Origin: Entoloma clypeatum
Lineage: Eukaryota; Basidiomycota; Agaricomycetes; Agaricales; Entolomataceae
DNA length: 64,000 nt
Reading direction: 5' to 3'
NCBI GenBank assembly: GCA_963565915.1
Contig: OY751490.1
Location: 1,364,001-1,428,000, forward strand
Positions 44,428 to 56,777 of this stretch are shown here, piece by piece (position 1 is the first letter of the stretch; the number at the start of each line of letters is the position of its first letter). The translations under genes were made by a program, and so were the position numbers. The notes under the pieces are model-generated. The model was not told where the DNA came from. It did no database searches and worked only from the letters and a program-made list of their open reading frames with translations.

Positions 44428-47115
44428 TTATTGGGCTTCGTCCGTCTCTTCGTAAGCTTCCGTCTCCTCTTCCTCCACAGTGGCTTCTTGATACTACAGG
44501 GGAGACAAAATGTCAGTATCACTCAAAAAGTCAGCACCCATAATGATCATCCTCACCTGCTGATACTCAGAGCTGTCGAGGTTCAATCGCCGTAACTATC
44601 AGTACGCTGTTCAGAAGAACGAACACTTCTTGCTTACATCAAATCCTGAGTGTTGCTTTCCGCTTCGGAGAATTCCATGATGTCCATGCCCTCTCCGGTG
44701 TACCTTGAAAAAGTTTCAGATACAGTCCACGTCAGAGGAAGCTCAAGATTTACCAATGCAAGAACGCCTTGCGCTTGAACATTTGCGCAAACTAAAGGGC
44801 AAAGCCGTGAACTTGCCGGAGTGACGAGTAGTTGATGGTGCTTACTGTGTCAGCACTTCGCCTGAAGACTTCTTGGATGGCGGTCGAGTTGGATAGGGCA
44901 GTCCCCGACTTCAACATACGGGATTGAGCAACGGCTCTCCTATTAGAATTCGAGGCATACCTGGCTTTGACCGACTGGGGGAACTGAAACCAAAGATACG
45001 GATACATTGTCAGGAATCCATCTGCGAAATCATCTGAGCAAGGTGATGACGCCTTCCAACTCTGCAACTCACTCAACGAAATGTTGTGAGTTCTTCTTCT
45101 GCAGGTCACGAACAGCAACCTGACACCGAAGCTTGGATCAAGAAGTGTTCCCATCGGATAGGTCGCAATCAACGTACTTCTGCCTGTTGGGGTACAAATG
45201 TCATCATGTCCTTCCGATTTTACACCGAGTCACTTACTTCCCGAGAGGATATTTTGCCCCGGAAAATGGTGGCCGCAGTGAGGTAACGACTGGCAGTTTG
45301 TCTCGAATCATTTCTTTTCGGGGAAGCGTCGACACTTACCCATGGGCTGGGTCGCAAGCAACAAGCAAATTCCTCCGGTCAAACAATCTACCGTGAATGT
45401 TAGAAGGGGTAGCCATGATGGGAATCATGACGGCTTACGCTTTGGTAAGTTCAGGGATTGAGGTGCCTTGGAAGGAACTCAATTTCGGGCTGTAGAATGG
45501 GGCGTAGCTTGGCATCAGGAAGTGCAGCTACGGTATGTTAGTATCATGAACAGTTGGTAGTAATGGGCTACATACCCGAGGGAAAGGCACTAGGTTCATT
45601 CCCAGCTTGCGAAGGTCGCTATGGAAAACTGTCAGGCCAAGGTTCAAGAAGACTACCCAAACAATGGGACCGACCCATTCAGCTGGCCGGGGAATCGTAG
45701 ACTAGTGCTGACGCCGCACATCACTCTCGCGATCAACTGTTCAGCGGGAGATCAGCAAATATGTGAGGATACGTGGTTTTGCCATACATCATTCAGCTGT
45801 GTGAAGGTTGGGGTTGGAATCTTCAATGCTCGTACATTGATATCGTATCTGATGATTAGATTGTTAGTGACGGATGTCATCTGATAATGACACACACACA
45901 GGGCTTCGTTATCAATGCAAATGGTGAGGTCACCGTTATCGACAAGTTGGTGCAAAGATAGCATTGCATTGTAAGGCTGAGAACCAATCAGACATGAAGC
46001 TGTTGAATGATGGAGGGACTTACTTCTACTACGGTCTCGGACACCTGACTGGTGTTAGTTGAAGGCTTGAATTATAAGATAACGTGTGGACTTTACTTTC
46101 GGAGAAGGGAGGATAGAGAACGTCGCGAGCATCCTGTCCGGGTACTCCTGAGAAGACAGATGTCAAGTTTCATCCCATATTTGCAAACTGCCCATCATAC
46201 CTCGCGTATTTTGGACAACAAAAGAGTCCCCAGACCAGCTCCAGTACCTCCGCCTAATGAGTGGATGATCTGAAAGCCTTGAAGAGCATCACAAGGCTCC
46301 GATTGCTTTCTTACGACATCCTAAGAGCACAGCATGATCAGATATGGCGACATTCGACCAAGCATCCGATCATACCATGATGGTGTCAATAAGCTCCGCC
46401 CCTGGTTGATCGTAAGCCAGGGCTCAAGCAGAAACGATAATCACCAACCCTCAGTATAGACTGGGCCGTTAAATGAGCATATCGGCACATCTCAAGATCA
46501 GTGTACTCACAGCCCTTCGCCCAGTTATTCCCCGCACCAGACTCTGCGTGCACGTACGTGTCGGGACGAAACAATCCGCCAAGGGGTCCGCTGCGAATCT
46601 GAAGCAGAACGTTATAGAAACGCCACAAAATTTCGGGAATCGACTTGAACGCACTCGATTGCACACACCAGCCTCGAGGTCGAGTTGGATGCTTCGCGGC
46701 ACGTATTTGGTGGCCCTCTCCGATTCGATCCCGGCGAAATATACTCCAGCCTGCCGGGATTAATAAAGACCTCGCTGAACAATTGAAAACACTAGGAGTT
46801 ACGCGTTGAAGCTGCAGCGGGTCTGATCCTTTGTACATCTGATAATAGCTTGTTCAGCCACGTCACAAAAGGCGAGCAAATAAGCGCCACACCCCGCTCT
46901 GATCAAGACCATGCTCTGCCAGAAGCATATTCCAGAAGGTCTCTCCCACCTAAAAACCCTGATGAGAAGTTGTACGTCAACGATCGACCGTCGGGTCACA
47001 GGTACCTGGTTTCCTGCTTGTCCAACCTAGTCAACAGTCGCAGTGAGTTGGTGCACAGGTATATCGCCCTCTTCCATACCTGTACGTTTATGATCTCCCG
47101 CGACAGCGACGACAT
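44428..47115 (-). CDS. divergent beta-tubulin paralog, about 25 exons
   Basis: Beta-tubulin forms the GTP-hydrolysing partner of alpha-tubulin in microtubules. On the minus strand about 25 exons join in phase to 455 residues (canonical about 447). Landmarks in order: [80 protein letters not shown], the GTP signature [134 protein letters not shown] and an acidic tail. It starts MSSLSREI, four residues longer than the usual MREI. Divergence is spread over the whole protein, yet every exon is open and every intron has GT-AG ends. Exon 18 is only 6 nt (45178-45183); three others are 16-21 nt. Confidence 0.9.
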
Positions 47116-49132
47116 GGTGCAACGTAGTGGAGAGGCTCAACGACGAAACAACAAAAGAGACGGCCAAAACACCTCAGACCCAAAATTATTTGATAAAAAT
47201 AGCTATCCCCAATGCGGAACGGCAAACTCCGGCCCTGAGCGTAACGACTGAATACTGAACGGTGAATTGCATCCGTCTTCCATTCATCCGAAAACCACGA
47301 ACTTGAACCAGTCTCAACTTCATGCACTCAATTCAATGCCCAGATATCGACAGACGTCATCAGTTTAAGGAACAAAATTTAGGCATCATAGTCAACGGCA
47401 GCGGCACTGAGACTACTTACTAGGCCACCCATTGCCCCAGTCGTATCCAGAGAGAAGTCACAGCTGGCCGCTTCGTTTTCTCACCTGCCTTTCTGTTCCA
47501 AAGTTTTCGTCCCTATGCAGAGCGTTTCGTTGCTTTCAGCAGTTGCCAATGAACTTGCGAGCTACACTCAGACTCTCGAATTGATACCAGATGTCGCGCC
47601 AGCCATCGAGCCCTTGCCCCACGGGCACCGTCAGCTCAGAGCCACACAAAAGGCCAATCCGCGATCGCCTCAATGGATGTTCTGTGAGGCCGTGTGCACT
47701 GGGCCCGAATGATGCTTCTGGGGTACCCCATTCGTATCTTGTTCTCGATGTTATCAACTGAACTCCTCCGATCAACCTCCGATATACTACTGTCAATGAC
47801 AGGTATTTCTCACATTTACTGAGAAAAAAGTATAAGTATCTCTCTTCAAAGGAAAAAAGCACACACACACTTCGTCTCTTTGGGGTGTTTCCCCAGAAAA
47901 TACTCCCCATCTCCGGGAGTGATAATTGTGACTATCGCGGCCAGTGGCTACTAGTGGACCAGCATTCGTCTCCCAAGTACCGTCCGTGATCTATGCCGCC
48001 CTGCTCTATGTCCGCTGGGTGACATGGGTGTACCGGCCAGCATTAATTCCGCTCATTCTTCAGTGAACAATCGGCTTACCTTCTCGATTGACCGCGCGCT
48101 TCCAGGAAATTCGAATATTCGGAAGTAGTCAACGAGAGCTACTGGGCTTCGGCACAGACGACTCTTCTACGTCCTTTGTCCACGGGCTTCTCCGCCCCTC
48201 ACTCACCCCCATCATTCACGGCCGGCCAGTCTCTGTTTCACGGCACCTGTCACTTGTCTCTGTAGCCGCGCAATATACCTTTGTCGAACACTTCTGACGT
48301 TGCCGACTCGGATGCTGCCAAAATGCTGCTACCCTTGATAATCCTCGCCCAGCAAGCGACGATCCTGGATTTTGACCGACAGAAGTTGATAGTCAACTTT
48401 GGGAATGGTGGCTTCTTTTGGACTGGTGACATGGGACGCTGGCGGATGTGGTGGTGGAGAAGTTGGAAGTATCCATTATATTTACCCCGAAATCATCTTT
48501 GCAGGCGTAAGACCCACCGCGACTCGGATTAGTTGAATCAAGGGCCATGGATATTTATACGAGAACAGGATGACGAACGGGGCCCGCCTCGTGGTGCATA
48601 GCAATTTCTTGCACCATTGAACTGAGCTATGAGATCGTCCGAATCCCTATGTCGCAGTCCAATCCAAACAACGAGGTGGCCTAGGGTCCGCACTACAGAT
48701 TTAAAAATTATTCCAAAGCATCTGAAGACGTAAGAATTTCACCACGAGTACATCCTTGCAACGGTATTGAAGATTTGTTTAGGAGATTCGGATTATGACA
48801 TTGCCGCGGGGATGATTTCGGGAAGATTAAACCGTTACTGCATGCTTGGACCGGAGTTTGGCGCGGGGCCGCTAGGACGTCGGGTCAACGAGCGCGTGGA
48901 CTGCATCAGAAGGCTCCGGGAAGAGTGTCGAGTCCGAGGGTTACTTATCCGCGGGTGAATGCTCATTTCAGCCTCAATTCCATACGTGTCGGAGAACCAC
49001 GAATAGAAGACTCACATCGAGTCTTCGATTACAAGCGCTGAATGGAATCAAAGTCCTGTACATACGCACAATGGCCACCGGTACGAACTGGAAAGGCGCT
49101 CCACGCAAGACGGGGACTCCAACCTAATCAAC
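47116..49132. other. intergenic region, 2.0 kb
   Basis: Between the beta-tubulin start and the 3' end of the kinase gene. Frames at 47536-47910 (minus) and 48281-48532 (plus) are open but lack family similarity or flanking splice signals. Promoter of the tubulin gene is expected near 47120-47400; no TATA box stands out. Confidence 0.35.
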
Positions 49133-50869
49133 CTACAAACTAATGACGTCAAGCTGCCTCTCCACTGCCATAATGCTAGGGCGAGAAGACGGCTGAGGAG
49201 CCCAGCATTTCTTCAACAAAGTGGAGAGATCGTGTGAGTTGTGGATTATATCGTCATCTGGGCGGACAGGTGATATAGCCCGCATGACATCGTGAATCAC
49301 TCTCCAATCATGGAGATAATGCCCATATGGAATGTGGCCTGTCAGGAGCTGAAGCGTGTATGAAGGGTCAGTAGGACTTGGATATAAAGGACCTGCACTT
49401 AGGCGCACCTCATATGCAGTACAGGCAAATGAATAGACATCGGAGGCCGGAGATGGAATAGGGGATGTATGAGGGCCATCGCTTTCCGCACCCTCCACAG
49501 GTTCGTCGAACAGTAGTTCTGGAGCCTGCCAGCGAATTGTCCCACCTAGAATGGTGGTCGTGTTTCCGGACGGCCCGGCCAATTCCTCGATGACTTTGGA
49601 AAGGCCAAAGTCAGTCAAGACTCCGTGTCCATTGTCGTCCACGAGGACGTTGTTCTGCAGAGGAAAAGTCCGGTTGTGTCAGAAATCATGTGTACACAGG
49701 AGAAGACATTCCTACGCCTTTCAAATCGCCATGTACCACAGGCAATGACAAGGTGTGCAGATATTTTAAACCGCGGCAGACATCTTTGACCTTTTTAGGA
49801 GAGGAACAGCAAACGAAGGGATGTCAACGAGGTTAGGATAAGCATCAAATGAAGGCAACACACAATTTCCAACCGTCGTTCATTGGATTGGGATGAGAGA
49901 TAGCTCGGCGCCGCGCCGTTTTCATACCATTGCATGACGAGTGCAGGACGCCCGCCAAGCTGGAATGTCACGCCGTGAAACTGGGCGATATTTGGGTGAT
50001 CGAGGCGTTTCCAGACATAGACCTCTCTATTCAACCGCTACATCACAAGTATCACAACACAGGTTAGTTACGTGAGAACATGGCATGCAGGTGGCACGAC
50101 TGTTTGGAAAACATACCTTTCTCGTTCGACCAGAATTCACGTCCTGTCTAGCAAACACGCGAAGAAGCTTGACAGCAACCTATGGAAGGTTCGGGGGAAC
50201 GGTTGACGTAAGCGACGAGAAGCAACAGACCTGAGTTGGTTTTTCACTAGCTGATGTCGGTGCCGTTTGTATCCACTCCCCACGGTGGATGTCTGCAAAC
50301 CCGCCATGAGCAACGGCATGAGGAGTTGTAATTCTGATCTCGTTAGTAAGGTCGACAACAGGGGCGGCAGGGGTAGGGCTTGATTCAGGAGGCACTTCTC
50401 CTTTGGTAAATGCGGTTGTCATTGAGATGCCGCTGTCCCTCCGAACAACAGGTCTGGCGGTTCCCGTAGACGCGCTGCGTTTTGCGGTCCTTTTAGGTCG
50501 GAATATGACATTCCTGATAGCACGGAGAGTACTCCAGAAAGAGGATGTTCTGGTGCGAAGTGGTGTCATGATGAAAGAGCGAATATTCGTGCCAAAGGGT
50601 GTCCGTGTAGTAAGAAGTGAAAGGTTTGTTTTCCGCCGGTAGAGTACGTTCTGGCATTTCTTCGACGTCCCATTTATGTCCTTGCCTTCAAACCTCCGCA
50701 TTATCTTGCTCAACGTCCATACCAACAAGTACACCACGAAACGCAAGCATACTTGTTGGAAGGAGTCTATAATGATCATCAGGAGGTCGAAACTTTTGAG
50801 TGTAGGTAGGATTGTTTGAAGAGACCGGAAACACCGATCAAGCCAGATCGGCAGAGGAGTCCGAGTCAT
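49133..50869 (-). CDS. tyrosine-kinase-like (TKL) protein kinase
   Basis: Six exons on the minus strand from ATG 50869 to 49133. The N-terminal 110 residues include a hydrophobic segment (FVVYLLVWTLSKIM) and a basic Ser/Thr/Arg region. The kinase domain then shows a Gly-rich loop (AHGGFADIHRGEW), the ATP-binding Lys in VAVKLLRVFARQD, REVYVWKRLDHPNIAQFHGV, the catalytic loop HGDLKGNNVLVDD, DFG in VLTDFGLSKV, APE in RWQAPELLFDEP, DVYSFACTAYE and the C-lobe end CWAPQPSSRPS. All catalytic residues (K, D, N, DFG) are present. HGDLKGNN is the form typical of the expanded Agaricomycete TKL family. Substrates are unknown; the hydrophobic segment could anchor it to a membrane. Confidence 0.9.
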
Positions 50870-51708
50870 TATCGTCGGCGCAAGTGAGGGCTACTTGGGT
50901 TGGAGGCTTCAGCGGCACGAGTGGACTTCGAGATCGTTGTAGTCAGGTTGCAGTGGACAATTGCCGACTAACACGGAAATTCACCTCTACGGCACTCACC
51001 TGGCTGATTCAGTCAATGTGGCGGCATGATGCCATGAAGCATACCCGCGCCACACCACGCCTAATGTACACCCTGGTACTACTTATGGATAGCCTTAGGA
51101 CATTGGAGTTCGGGCCATGAAACGCGGTAGTTCTGGTGCGGTGTCTGCAAGCTTCGATGAAGCACACGAGCGTCGTTCAATAATTCATAGCATAATCATC
51201 TATCTTGCATACTCGAATGATCGTTTTGTTCGATGGGAGAGGGGTTTATACGACAATACGGTGTCGTCTCCAAAGAAGTACTTTTTAAGTCACGAATGCG
51301 GCCTGTAATGCCTATTAATTTTGTGAAGGCCCCCAGTTGTCCCGTTTAATCATAGCGGCCGAGAGAATTTTTCATCCAAGACCTGTCCATGGACCGCCGC
51401 TCGAGTTCGAAAGAGAAACACCCGTCGTTCTTCCTTGCTCATCTGATGTTAAATCTCCGAATCTCCGCTCAAACTTAGTGAATGTCTCAGGTTGAGCGCG
51501 ATAATCAATCCAACCACCGTTCTTCGGTATATCCACAAGATCGAGGCAGAAGGAGAGGCTTGACGTGTAGGACTCCCCTGTTTTCTGTAGAGGCAAGTGT
51601 TTTTCATGCAAAGATGGCTATCTCTGAACAGATAAATCTTTTCTGTTCCTCGATTTTGCCAAAAGACCAAAAAAAAAACTAACAAAATTATTTCGAAAAA
51701 AAGGCCAC
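50870..51708. other. intergenic region between divergent genes
   Basis: About 840 bp between the kinase (minus) and AT-hook (plus) genes. A 66-codon plus-strand frame at 51482-51682 lies just before the AT-hook start but ends in a stop 26 bp upstream and shows no family signal. A-rich run at 51667-51680. Confidence 0.4.
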
Positions 51709-53627
51709 ATGGAAATGCCGAATATCCTTGCAAACTCTGAACCCAACCATAGCTTTCAGCTGAGCGATGATCTGAAAAATCGGGAGCAGTCTCAAGATCA
51801 AGATGCCAGCAGCGCTGAAACACCGCAGAAACGACGGCCAGGACGGCCTAAGGGTAGTGGGAAGAAGGCCGTCGTTGGCGAGGCCACAACGCCCAAGATG
51901 AAACGGCCGGTGGGACGACCCAGGAAGGACGGGTTCCCTGCGGGTTCTGTGGCTGCACCGCGTCCACGCCCTGTGAAACAGCCTCGTCATTCTACTGGTG
52001 TAGGTATCATCATCATTGCGGTGCTTGATACCACTTAACAAAGTACCTGTTAGAATGCGCCATGGCCTGTTGCAATATCGGGAGTAGGATATCCACAGCC
52101 TGGGGCATACACCGTCACAACCAGCATGACTCAGCACGTCCCCATTGACCCGGACCTCCAGTCCGACGATTGGGCCGTCCTGGCACGCACCAATCCCAAC
52201 GCCTTCCTGACCGCCTTGCTCGCGGCCCTCGCCGCACCCAACCCCATCTCCACAGTTGGGCCCACAATCGAGGAAGCCTTCCGATCCCACCTCGGCTCCC
52301 TCGCGCCGAACGCTTCCCAAACTCTCCCCATCCCATCCCTTTATTACGTCCTCAAAACCTTCTGGCTCCCGGCCTCCCCGTCCTACTTCTCCCTCACCGC
52401 CTCTGCCTCCACCGCGCGTACGCCCTCCGAACACCGTTTTCTTTACTGGGACCCACAGCCCCTCGTGTTCAACGGGATCGCGTGCCCGTCGTGCGCGACG
52501 CCGCTCGTCAACCGCGGGCGCATCAGCACGGGCCCGATCAAGATCTATGACATCGAGAAGCCGTTCTTCGTCATCGGGTGCGAGTACACCTGCTTGTCCT
52601 CCGCGTGCGTGACGCCCGCCGCCCCCGAGGGGCGTAAGTTTGCGAGCACGGACTCTTCGGTGTTCCGCTCGCTGCCGCAGAAGCTCAAGGATGAGTTCCC
52701 GGCGAGGTTGTTGTATGGCGACACGGATGCGGGCCCGGGGCTGAATATCTGGAATTGGAAGGCGATGGGGGTGTCGAGGAGCTTGTGGAATTTGGTGAGG
52801 GGGTGCTTGAGGGCGGGAATGGGGAAGGAGACGATCTTGCACCTGGTACATGCGGTGCAGCATGGTGTGTTGGAGGATGAGGAGCCAGCTGCAACGCCAG
52901 CGGTAATGGGGCAGCAAGACGACGGAGATGAAGAGGAGGAGGATGAGATCGAGGAGGATGATATGGATGTTAGACACGATGGTCACGATGGTGTGCCTGC
53001 GGGCGAGAAAATTGGTGGGCCTGCAGGAGGCACTAGTGCACCGCAGGAGATGGGTCACGAGGTGAGCATGTTTCATTACTGTTTCCTGTTTAATCGTTGA
53101 TGGAGTGCCTAAAGTTGTTGCAGAAAATCTTTGAAGTTTATGCAGACACAAACCACTCGGCAGGTACTATCGAATCCGCGAGGACTCAAGCAGGAGCAGG
53201 GCCGAGCACTCCCGCTGTCCCCCCGACACATGTTCAGGCGCAGATGCCGACTCATAGTCCAGCTTCCGGTTCGACCTCTGCTCAAGTATACGACTACGCA
53301 AAACCGTATGGAAACTTCCAGTATGCGGCGTATGCGTTCTTCCCGCCCACTGCGGCTCCCGCGCCGGTCGAACAGCAGCGGGCTCAGAGCCTAAAGCGTG
53401 GGTACCCGTTCTCGGGTGAGTCGGCTGTTGGGGAGGGGGAGGGGGAGGGGACAGCGACAAAGCGGAGTCCGAGACACTGTTGCAAGTGCGGGTCGCAGGA
53501 GTGTAAGGGCAAGGGCGGGAGGGCGTTTTGTCAGAATGCCTGCCAGGATTGTGGCAAGCTGGATTGTAAGGGGAGGAACAGCCGGAGGCCGGACAAGAAG
53601 TGCGATGAGGGGTGGGTGGGGGCATAG
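51709..53627 (+). CDS. AT-hook protein with Cys-rich domains (DUF6729-like), transposon-associated type
   Basis: Three exons: 51709-51999, 52054-53061 and 53124-53627 (about 600 residues). The N-terminus has two AT-hooks (RRPGRPKGSG and KRPVGRPRKDG) that bind the minor groove of AT-rich DNA. The middle has LYWDPQPLVFNGIACPSCAT, FFVIGCEYTCLSSAC and FPARLLYGDTDAGPGLNIWN, the layout of the fungal DUF6729 zinc-binding region found in proteins linked to DNA transposons. A Glu/Asp run follows (DDGDEEEEDEIEEDDMD). The C-terminus is a Cys array with a repeated CxxCxxxxCKG unit: CCKCGSQECKGKGGRAFCQN and CQDCGKLDCKGRNSRRPDKK. No transposase catalytic domain is present, so this may be a domesticated or accessory protein. 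The family assignment is from memory of the motif order. Confidence 0.65.
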
Positions 53628-54129
53628 AGATGTGGACTATGATGGACTTGTATGGTGTTCATGTTTGAATTTCTGTTTCGTTCCCTGTATGTTCTCCGAG
53701 TTGTGACACAATGTTAGACAGTGGTTCAGTAGAATCTGTAGCTTGTAATTCCTATGTAGTCCTATACATGATTAAAATGGTGGCTTGCATGCTCCTAAAA
53801 CCATCAAGATGTACAAGAGGATAGCCTGAGCATTTCCCAGCATTTGCTGAGGTTTGGGAAGACTGAACAAAAAGAACTCTAATTGGAGGGGTATTGTGGT
53901 GAAACTGCAATAAGCTGGTAATGTGATCATATATATGGCCCGGGCCCCAGGATATTTACCATCCTGGACGAAGACTTCAGTCATTATCTGGACACGACCA
54001 GATGATGATCTATAATTTGTACATATTCTCTGACCGCTTACGACTGCATAAGTACCTAGTGTTCACTTGCATATGAACTGTGAGGGTAAACTACAAGGAC
54101 GTCCTGACCAAATTGATCGCCTTTCATGT
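53628..54129. other. convergent intergenic region
   Basis: About 500 bp, AT-rich, between two convergent genes; presumed 3' UTRs only. Confidence 0.35.
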
Positions 54130-56777
54130 TCACTGCGCCAGTTGTTTGATCTTGAGTATGATGGCTGAGAAGAGGGTAGAATCATCAGCTTCAACCATAG
54201 ATATCGATACCTAAATCTGTCCTCACCCTGAGGATCCAAGCCCTGATGCGGGATCTGCTCCCAGAGACCTCCACACCCTAAATTGTGTGGAATCATTTAG
54301 CGATCTGAAAGAGAGGTCAGGAACGGGAAAAGCGACACCAACCTTCCCTGGTACTGCCCATATACCCATACTTCGGGGTCAGCTGGCGTTCCAGCAGCCA
54401 CGTCCCAAACTTGGAGCCAAGCTAGACAGAGAAAGCATGTGACATCACACGACAAAAGAAGGAAACCGCATCCTCACCCCCGTCTTCTGATTCAAGGACT
54501 CTACAACGAGCACAAACGGACTTTGACCAATCTTCATCATCATCTGCAGGGAGAGGAAGGAAAGTTAGGAAGATCTTCTCCAACGCTAAACCACATCCTC
54601 ACCTTCTCATCAATAACATTCAACGTCGGCTTATTCACCAACCCCACGTCCAGACCCTCCCTCCTACACCTCAACACCGCATCCCACGACCTGTACAGCA
54701 TCTCCCCATACGACACCACATACCCCTGTGTTCCCTCCGCGATCACCTCGTCCTTTCCCGGCACAAACTCGTACCCGCTCGCCTCATCAAAGAACCGCGT
54801 GCGCCCGTCCTCGCGCAGGATCCACGGAACTTTGGAGCGGGTAGAGAAGACGAAACGGATCCCGCGTTGGAAAAAGACGTGTTTGATGATGGCCGTCATC
54901 TGTGCGGCGTCGGCGGGGAAGTAGAGTGCAGAGTGCACGTCGGAAAGGCCGTTGTCGGCGAACATGCTGTTAATACCTGTCATGCAGGGGGTTATTGATA
55001 AGAAGTCGAGGACGACGGCGGACTTACCAAAGTGACAGGTGTTATCGGCCTACGAGTCGTTGCCTCTTTAGCCATGATGGGGGAAGAGAAAGGCAGGGAA
55101 AGGCGTACCATCTAAGACACAACGACATAACAGCAAGTAAACTGAGTCAGCATTTGCAAAGAACTGGGGCAGAGCTGGTGCAAACCTCGTCAACTAGGAA
55201 ATAATCGTTCATTAGCTCAACGCATACAAGGGCAAAGAAAGAACGTTACCTCCCGAATGCGAAAAGTGACACAATACATTACAGTTGTTCAACCTCGCCA
55301 TCGTCACCTCCGACACAACCATCTCCAAAAACGCCGAGAACGTCGAAAACACTCCAAACTTATCCTTATCAAACCCAAACCCGGCCGCAGCCGAAAAGTT
55401 GCTCCGCTCCATGATCCCAGACGGCACAAACACCTCTGGGTACTTCTGGTGAATGACCTTCAACCCCGTCGAGCCCTCGAGGTCGCTGTCGATGACCATC
55501 ACGCGTTTCTGCGCCTCCTCCTTCGAGAGCCCGTCGAGCACCATGTTGACAGCCTCGCCAAAGACGATGCGGTTCGCGCCGACTTCCTTCGTGGACCCGA
55601 TGTGCAGGTACGGCTGCGCAGCGGCTTTGATGCCGTTGTAGATGGGCGAAAAGTCAGGGTAGCCCCGGCCGCTGAGGTACTTGAGGGCGGAGTTGACGGG
55701 AATGACGTCGTGCCCGTGGGTGCTGCCTTCAATGTCTGGGACGCCTGGTGCCATCTTGCGTTTCAGGACCACTGACGAACCGTGCGTTGACATCAGCGCA
55801 ATATAGATACACGAGGGGGAGAAGGAAGACGATACTCACGCGCCACGGGACCCTCATGCCCAACGATAGCGCACACCCCGCGCCACACGGCATCAAAGTC
55901 CTCGCCTTGCGCCTTGAACACCTTCAGCCCGTGCCCCTCGAGCGTCCGCGCAATATTGAACCCTTTGAGGTACTGAGACGGGTGGCCCGCGATCGTGACG
56001 TCATTGTCGTCGATGATGAGTTTGACATTGAGGTTGTTGGCGACCGCGATGCGCGCAGCTTCGGCGTCGTTGCCTTCCTGCTGCGACCCATCCGACCCGA
56101 GGCAGAAGACAATTTTGTCGCGGTGGCCGAAGGCGATGCCGTTAACCAATGGCCTTTTGGAGACGACGCCATTCAATGCCTGGGTGAAATTCGGGCGCAT
56201 ATATGCACACTCACCAAAGGTGTCCCAGACGACCAGAGGAGAACTTGAGGCCGGGGGTGAGTCCGAGCTCAGGGTGCCCAGGGAGTTTGGAGTTGGCTGC
56301 GCGGTAATTGAGGAGATGTTCGGCCGGAAACGCTCCCTCTAGGGCTGAAAGGAGGTACTGAGTGGCGACGCGATGTCCTTGCGTGTTATATGCGTCAACT
56401 TGCGGGTTTACCGGTCTAGCTGATAACACAAAGACCCACCCGCTTCGTCGAATATGACAGGATGAAACTTTTCAGAGTGATTGAAGATCGCCAGAAGCAT
56501 GCACACTTCGGGCGCAGTGTCGTACGCGCCACCCGTATGTCCACTCACGCCCCTCGCCGCGCCGGTGGCCGTGAAAAAGACAATGGCATCGCGGAAGAGC
56601 TGGATGTTAGCACAGAGTGCCGCCTTCTCTTGTTCAGACAAGTGAGGCTTCGTGGGGTCTAGTGTGAGTCTATGTCGAGTCGTCAGAAGGATCCCCGTCG
56701 ACAGCAACGAGTCACTGCACACACTTTCTATTGAATTTCGAGAGGTCGATGGGGAATTTGTTGGTCATGGAGGGCAT
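54130..56777 (-). CDS. transketolase-like thiamine-diphosphate enzyme
   Basis: Thirteen exons on the minus strand, about 640 residues. It starts MPSMTNKFPIDLSKFNRK, then LTLDPTKPHLSEQEKAALCA, NIQLFRDAIVFFTATGAARG, SGHTGGAYDTAPEVCMLLA. The ThDP/metal motif is LGSDGSQQEGNDAEAARIAV, NNLNVKLIIDDNDVTIAGHP. The pyrimidine-binding half has VMVIDSDLEGSTGLKVIHQK, MERSNFSAAAGFGF, FSTFSAFLEMVVSEVTMARL, HFSHSGVDEMADNTCHFGIN and GLSDVHSALYFPADAAQM; it ends LDPQAIILKIKQLAQ at 54130. This is the transketolase fold, in a branch distinct from the classical pentose-phosphate enzyme (no usual TKT signature at the start). The exact sugar substrates are unknown. Two micro-exons, TTGACGAG (55186-55193) and ATG (55109-55111), are needed to give VDEM. 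Confidence 0.85.

Noticed and set aside
47860..47870. CA-dinucleotide tract as a notable microsatellite
   Set aside because: Only about five units; too short to be informative.
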